Assembly (NCBI GenBank): GCA_030280995.1
Contig: JASXTE010000005.1
Coordinates: forward strand, 2,356,501-2,420,500
Direction: 5' to 3'
DNA length: 64,000 bases
DNA from: Hemileia vastatrix
Lineage: Eukaryota; Basidiomycota; Pucciniomycetes; Pucciniales; Zaghouaniaceae
Within the stretch, counting starts at the first letter, position 1, and each line of letters begins with the position of its first letter. Shown here piece by piece: positions 58,506 through 64,000 of the stretch. The position numbers and the translations under genes are program-made. The notes beneath the pieces were generated by a model. That model did not search any database. It saw only the letters and a program-made list of their open reading frames with translations, and was not told the origin of the DNA.

Positions 58506-60975
58506 CTACCCTAAAAAAAAAGGGTCACCAACAAAATGATCACCACTATCCTCAAATACACCAGAAGAGTACTTCAAATCTTTTCTCTTCCTAGTGCAAG
58601 TGCAACACTGACAAGATGCAGAAACACCAGGCCTAGTTTCCCAACCTTCATCACCTGGGGGTGCCAACCTCATATGTAACCGCCTCATATCCTCCCCAGT
58701 AATCTCCAAACTAATCCCAACACCAGACTGATAACCAATCTTGGCCTCAAAATCCATCAAAAATGACCCTCCTAAAACTGTCTTCACAGCTCCTCTAGCC
58801 ACATAAAAATTAACTTTTCCAACAGATCCACCTACACCTAACTTTACATGCTCCACTGTACCAATCAAATCAGTAGCATGCCCACCTATCCCTCTGAGAT
58901 TTCCTCCAACACCAGCTTTAATTGGCAAATCCATACTAGTTGCTTGATCCAATGAAATTAAATTTATTTGTGAGCCTGAATCAACCAATGCCTTCACATC
59001 TTTGTCATTTAAAGAAACCACCAAATATCCCAAAGGAGCAGAAAAATTAGTCTCCACCTCATTACCAAACTTCTCCACATTTTCACACATATACTCCACC
59101 TCACCAGTAGCCACTCTTCTCCTACTCAAATGCTTCTTCTGCTTTTCAGCAAGGGCTGGACTAATAGTGAACAATTCACCCAAAGATAATGGAATCTGAA
59201 GCTGATTAACCCTTCCCAAAACAACATCCATAGCATTCTCTTGACCAGAAACCACTGGCCTCTCATAATGAGCCTTACTCCTAGCAACCTTTGCCCTAGA
59301 AGACTCCGGAGGTCCCACATTACCAACAACATCACACATCTCCACATCAGAATTATTCCCATGAACCTTTACATCCACAGAGACCAAACCAGAACCGTCA
59401 ACAGTAGATCTAACTCCCTCCATTGGCCCACTAGAAGGTGGACTAGGCAAAGAAGCCAAAGGCACATCCTCCTCTGTATCTGAACCATCATCCAAATGCA
59501 TAGGATCACCATTAAGATCAAAAGTACCAAAACTAGGGGGACCCATATCAGCTATCCCCTTCTGCATCTGACGAATCTCTTCAGGCGTATAAATCTTCTT
59601 GGGATATTCAGCCTTCTTAGAATCCGCCTTTCCACCTCTTGACCTTAACTTATTAGAAATACTGCTTCTAGCTTTAGAAGCAGCCGCCCTCCTAGCAGCC
59701 TCCAAATCATATACACCAGCCATACACTCAACATCCGCCTTAACAACCTTTAATAACTCCAAATTACTATATGAAGTAGAAAAAGTAGCCTTACTAACCT
59801 CTTTTTCCTTCCCCTTATCTCCAGAATTATTTCCAGTACCAGAAGAAGCCTCAGTAGGCAATTCCTCAAACCTAGCTCTCTTTTCACCCATACTATTCCT
59901 CCTCACCAAATCCATAGGAGCCTGACCTTCACTGGGCTTGATAAAAGATCCATCAGGAAACCTAAATACCTTTCCATCAAATTTTACTCTACCAGCAGCC
60001 TGATTCCTTTTCAAAGTCCAACAATCATTAGACTTATGTCCCTCCCAGTTACAGTAGGAACAAATCCAAACATCAACAGTACCACCATTCCTCCTATCAT
60101 AACCTCTACTTGAATAAGATGATGAAGAAGAAGCTGAAACCCTGCTGGCCTTTGGAGTTTCTTGAACAAAAATTTTCAATTGCTTTGTTAAGTCAGCCAA
60201 TTGATCCACCATCTCCTTATCCACATTCTCATCCACCTTAGGAACCGGTTTCCCCAACTGAGCTTTTCTTGCCTCCTGAGCCTTCTTCATAATATTGTTA
60301 TTATCAGCCAAAAATTCATTAATTTTGCTGACATACTGTGTACAGGTTTCTTGATAACTGTCCACAGCCAAAAGCTTGAGGTGAGACTCCACCAATTATT
60401 TAACCACCTTAAGAGCAGGTAACTTCTGCTCCCCATTAGGTAAGGTTTTCATCAAACCCTTCCTAGACAACTCCTTTAACACATCCATCCTAACATTCCT
60501 CCCAAAAGTGGACCAAAATAAATCTTTGACTGCATTTTCATGAGCCAATTCCTCTACCTCCACCAGATATTCCACCACAGTTTCAAAACTACCAACAAAT
60601 TTCCTATAACTCACCAAAGAAGTTATTCCACCCTGCACTTGCCATTCTCCAACAACCTTATTTAAATCCACCATTGAATATCTGACTCCCCATCTGTCCA
60701 CCATTTCCCTACTAAGCCTTTTCCAATCCCTAGTCTTATAACCCTCCATACCAGTAATCTCCTTCTCAACTTCCCTATCACAAATGAAAATGAATACCTG
60801 CTTCACCATATCTAAATGAGAAACCCCATCAATTCCAGCAGCAGCCTCATATCAGCCCAAAAACCACTTTACATCATTACCAACAAACTTGGGCCCATCC
60901 CCAGTTTGAATCCTTACTGAAGGCCTGAAACCATCTGCAGCAGCAGAAATAACACCAGCACCAGATGGAGAAGAC
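58506..60975 (-). pseudogene. Ty3-B gag and protease with two nonsense codons
   Basis: On the minus strand gag begins with an ATG at 60975, about 300 nt after the primer binding site. A TGA near 60855 and a TAA at 60396-60398 interrupt the capsid region; the rest (60395-58506, 629 codons) is open. It contains a complete CCHC zinc knuckle, CSYCNWEGHKSNDC, near 60050, a long Ser/Pro/acidic spacer, and the retroviral-type protease site ALVDSGSQINLIS near 58985. The frame ends at TAG 58506 after a run of nine T, a possible frameshift point to the next frame. Gag forms the particle and the protease matures it. The TGA sits where an Arg CGA would be a simple C-to-T change. Confidence 0.87.
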
Positions 60976-61271
60976 ATCCCAAATAGCACCAGAAACCATT
61001 AAAATCTGCAAGGGTTCAGCCCTTTACCAGACAACCAACAATATCCTACAAGGGTTCAGCCCTTTACTAGGATAAAACAACAAACAAAAACAAAAACAAC
61101 AGATCTGGAAAGGGTTCAGCCCTATACCTAGATCCCTACTACCACAGATCCTGTACTGGTTCAGCCAGTTACCAGAATCACCAAATAACCAACCAATCAA
61201 AATCCAACAACCGGAAAACCAAAATCCAGAAGTCCAACAAGTAAGTTTCTTCAGAAGCTAGAGAATTTGAA
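60976..61271 (-). other. Ty3-B leader with repeated short motif
   Basis: The untranslated leader between primer site and gag. AAAGGGTTCAGCCCTTTACC-type units (AAGGGTTCAGCCCT with variants) recur at about 61007, 61048, 61103 and 61147, four diverged copies about 40-55 bp apart. Leaders of such elements often carry packaging signals, which is a possible role. Confidence 0.55.
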
Positions 61272-61288
61272 CCCCATGTTGGGCGCCA
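61272..61288 (-). promoter_or_regulatory. Primer binding site of Ty3-B
   Basis: On the minus strand TGGCGCCCAACATGGGG lies four bases after the LTR. It starts with TGG, the complement of the CCA end of a tRNA, as expected of a minus-strand primer site. The tRNA could not be assigned from memory. Confidence 0.75.
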
Positions 61289-61292
61289 AAAA

Positions 61293-62649
61293 TGTAGAGT
61301 AGACTCCTACAGTCGCCTTGCTGCAGGCAGAATCCAAGGGAGTTGGAAAAACAAAAAAAATCCCTGTCCCTCTAAGTAAATGTAAGATTAAATTAACTAA
61401 GCTTGAAGATCTGCTTGAAGAGTTGGATAAGTTGAAAATCTGAGATAAAGACTTTGAAAGTGTTGGAAACCTATAATATAGAAAAAAAAGGGGAAATAAA
61501 TGATTACACCCCCAAAACAAATACCTTATACCAGATTACACTGATACAAGTCAAAGCAAATACTTAGAACAAGCCGCAACACTTGCCCCAGAGACTGTAA
61601 AGTACAGTAAAGTACCCCAGAAACTACCCTTGGGATGATCTGTTCAAAGGTGCCTTATTAAAGGTCTTCCCCAGATTTACCCAGTTTCCCACCAAAATTA
61701 AAGAGTGTCCTTTATTATATTTTTTATTTTATAAATTTTATAAGAAAAAAAATAAATTTGAGTCCCCTGGATGAGAGCTATCCAATGGTACCCTATATGT
61801 TGATATTTTTTTATTATAATTGTTGTTATATGTTAAATATTTTTAATTATCAAAAAGACACTTATTATCAAAACTAAAAGATAAAAAACATGTAGAAGAC
61901 TAAGATTCTCCCTTTTCCCATATGATTCTCCTGCTCCAGACCTTTCCAACAATACCCTACATGCATATGATCTACAATAAACTATTAATCTAGTAAGAAC
62001 AATAACTTTCTAACCAGATTTCTCCACAATAGCCAAACTTTTGGCACAGTGACCAAACGTTGTACTGGTGATCAGACTTTTTTACAGTGACCAAACTTTG
62101 CCACAGTGCCCAGACTTTTCTGCAGTGACCAAACTTTGCACTGGTGATCAGACTTTTCTACAGTGCCCAGACTTTTCTGCAGTGACCAAACTTTGCCACA
62201 GTGCCCAGACTTTTTGCACCAATGACCAAACTTTGCCACAATGAGCAACTTTTCCACAGTGATTTTGCTTTTGCACTGGAAAATCACTGGAGCAAACCGG
62301 AGCGCACCAGAGCGCACCAGAGCGCACCGGAAAAAAAATGGCTACTCCATGAGCACACTGCATCCATCAAAAATACCAAGAGAGCCCTAGAAAATCCAGT
62401 AAAACCAATACCCAATGCATGAAACCATCAAATAATAATAGGAATAACAACATATATCCATTCCAAAACACCATAAATCCTCCAAAAAATCACCATAAAT
62501 CCTCCAAAAATCACCATAAATCCACCCAAAAAAAAAATCCAGTTAACTCCCTTCAACAAAATTAACACCTGCTAACACCATGATTTTCTTCCAACCAAGG
62601 TCCAATAGAACTTTCACATAAGTAGCCTACCCATATTTGGAATGCTACA
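61293..62649 (-). repeat. Ty3-B 5' LTR
   Basis: 1357 bp, the direct-repeat partner of 14337-15685, with ends TGTAGAG...GCTACA on the plus strand. Small insertions separate the two (for example an extra GAGCGCACCA unit near 62310). The flank at its outer end is GCGG (62650-62653). The adjacent primer binding site shows that this is the 5' LTR of the minus-strand element. It would hold the promoter of Ty3-B. Confidence 0.92.
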
Positions 62650-64000
62650 GCGGTGGAATTAAAGGATTTTCCACTGATTATAGAAATGAAGTGCTGAAGG
62701 AGAATCCAGGAATAAAGATTTTTGTTTGGGAATATGCAATTACTCTAGAGAAAGTATTGTATATAATTGAAGAGGCTGGTTTGAATATTTCTGGGTCAAA
62801 TTTTTATTGTTGTGTTCCTGCTCTGGAAATCCTGGGTCATGTTGTACATAAGGAGGGAAGGATTATGGCAAAGAAGAAAGTTAATAAAATTCAGTCATGG
62901 TCAAGGCCCAAAAATACTACTGAAGTTAGGGGATTTTTGGGAGTTTGTGTGTATGTCAGGATTTTTATTTAAGATTTTTCTTTGTTGGACTCACCCTTGA
63001 GAAGGTTGACCAGGAAAGATGCGGAGTTGGAATGGATTGAAGAGTGTGAAGAGGCTTTTCAGAAATTGAAGAAGGTGGTAGGTGAAAATATTATTCTTCA
63101 CAAGTTAGATTATGGAAAGGAAGCTGGGAAAATTTTTCTGGTGGTGGACTCAATTTATATTGCTGCTGGTTCTGTTTTGTCTCAGGAAGATAAAGCTGGG
63201 AAGGTCAGGCCAGTAAGATATGAGTCTGTAGTTTTTAATGAGGTGGAATCTAGGTATTCTAGGCCAAAGTTGGAATTGTGTGGTGTAGCAAGAATTTTGA
63301 AGAAGCTACAAACTTTTTTGTGGGGGCAGCATTTTGGGCTGCAGAAGGATGCTAAATTTCTGGCTCAAATGAACACCACACCTAGTCTTCCAAATGCTCC
63401 AATGACTAGGTGGGTAGAATTTATTCAACATTTTTCTTTTGACCTGGTGCACAAGCCAGGTAAGACTTTTACAATGCCAGATGGCTTATCAAGAAGGCCA
63501 CCCACAGATGATGATTATGATTCTGAAGAATTTAATGAAGATGTTCCAGTGGTTAGGGCCAGCGCAAAGGGTGCTGAAGATTTTTCTCTCCTCCCCCAAG
63601 AGGCTAAACTGCATGATTTCTCTTGCCTCCACCAAGAGGTTAATCTGGATGGTTATGATCTTGATTCTGGTGATCAGGATGTTTTTGTTGATGAAGATGG
63701 GGCTATTGTTTGGGATGGCTCAAAATTGTAGAATGGTGTTTTTGTTGGTGAACTGGATTCTCTTAATATTCAGTGGAAGAAAAAGGTGCCAAAGTTTAGG
63801 GATTAGTGTCTTGGATGGGCCGTTCGTGTTACTCATGTGTACACTGGAGATTTTGATGAAAGTGTTGTACCCTTGGATATTGTTTTGTTGTATTTTGAAG
63901 ATGAGACCTGGGTTCAGATTGGATTTTATTTTATTATGGTTGTATATCTGTTAACCTTAGAAAGGCAAGATACTTGTGATGATGAAATATGGGTGGCAAT
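62650..64000 (+). pseudogene. Ty3-A 3' part: RT C-terminal half, RNase H, integrase linker
   Basis: The sequence begins with the GCGG duplication and continues the RT exactly where 14336 stops. It contains the RT connection (VPALEILGHVVH, TEVRGFLGVCVYVR), a TAA near 62970, RNase H (VDSIYIAAGSVLSQ near 63150; VESRYSRPKLELCG near 63245), the MPDGLSRRPP block near 63475, an acidic linker, and further stops at 63729 and near 63805. Homology to the Ty3-B piece at 45320-46153 continues to the window edge, where the integrase zinc region would begin. The rest of the element and its 3' LTR lie beyond the window. Confidence 0.87.

Larger units (their letters stand above)
14337..62649 (-). mobile_element. 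Ty3-B retrotransposon, 48.3 kb with insertions
   Basis: This is a complete Ty3/gypsy retrotransposon on the minus strand, swollen by two nested DNA transposons. In its own direction it has the 5' LTR (62649-61293), primer binding site (61288-61272), gag and protease (60975-58506), a linker, RT and RNase H (57703-56059), the CACTA-3 insertion, the first part of integrase (46153-45320), the CACTA-2 insertion, the integrase core and C-terminus (18115-17243), a repeat-rich 3' region, a polypurine tract and the 3' LTR (15685-14337). Without the insertions it would be about 11.2 kb. The LTRs differ by only a few percent by eye, so the insertion is fairly recent, yet the genes already carry stop codons. 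Confidence 0.92.

Noticed and set aside
59241..59925. Plus-strand open frames over gag of Ty3-B
   Set aside because: They are shadows of the 629-codon minus-strand frame with zinc knuckle and protease motifs.

Overview
This window looks like nuclear DNA of a basidiomycete, most likely a rust fungus (Pucciniales) with a large, transposon-filled, AT-rich genome. The grounds are a Tet-like 2OG-Fe(II) oxygenase of the type expanded in rusts, many short spliceosomal introns (about 45-120 nt, GTAAGT/GTATG donors), Ty3/gypsy elements and CACTA-type transposons. No host housekeeping gene, rRNA or tRNA gene was recognised. The species is inferred only at this level.

Nearly all of the window is a set of nested insertions. 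The outermost layer is an old Ty3 retrotransposon, Ty3-A (+ strand), seen as a 5' part (9673-14336: gag, protease, first half of reverse transcriptase) and a 3' part (62650-64000: rest of RT, RNase H, start of integrase). Inside its RT gene sits a second Ty3 element, Ty3-B (- strand, 14337-62649), with two 1.35-kb LTRs, a 4-bp target duplication (GCGG), a primer binding site and a polypurine tract. Ty3-B is itself split by two DNA transposons of CACTA type: CACTA-2 (18116-45319, 27.2 kb, duplication ACT) and CACTA-3 (46154-56058, 9.9 kb, duplication CAT). Removing each with one duplication rejoins the Ty3-B frame. CACTA-2 contains a further 260-bp miniature element (39588-39847). The left edge (1-9672) is the end of another large element, CACTA-1, a decayed inverted relative of the first 10.5 kb of CACTA-2, inserted just upstream of the Ty3-A gag gene.

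CACTA-2 is the centre of interest. In order it carries an intact five-exon SNF2-family helicase/ATPase gene, a convergent gene of unknown function (one nonsense codon), a tnp2-type CACTA transposase (two nonsense codons), an intact accessory gene, about 2 kb of regularly spaced palindromes, an intact six-exon gene of unknown function, and a TET/JBP-like dioxygenase gene on the opposite strand. It then has a 700-bp string of about a dozen consecutive hairpins with unrelated stems, and about 5.5 kb of gene-free AT-rich DNA. The SNF2 ATPase plus TET/JBP oxygenase in one transposon recalls the two domains of kinetoplastid JBP2 and suggests an element that carries its own tools for altering DNA modification and chromatin. 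This is an inference from gene content.

CACTA-3 has no gene and consists largely of a ~607-bp tandem repeat, each unit bearing a ~40-bp palindrome. CACTA-1, -2, -3 and the miniature element share an end design: a CAC-terminal inverted repeat, a run of G, then a palindrome centred on GCTAGC. The palindrome arms differ between families but remain mainly self-complementary.
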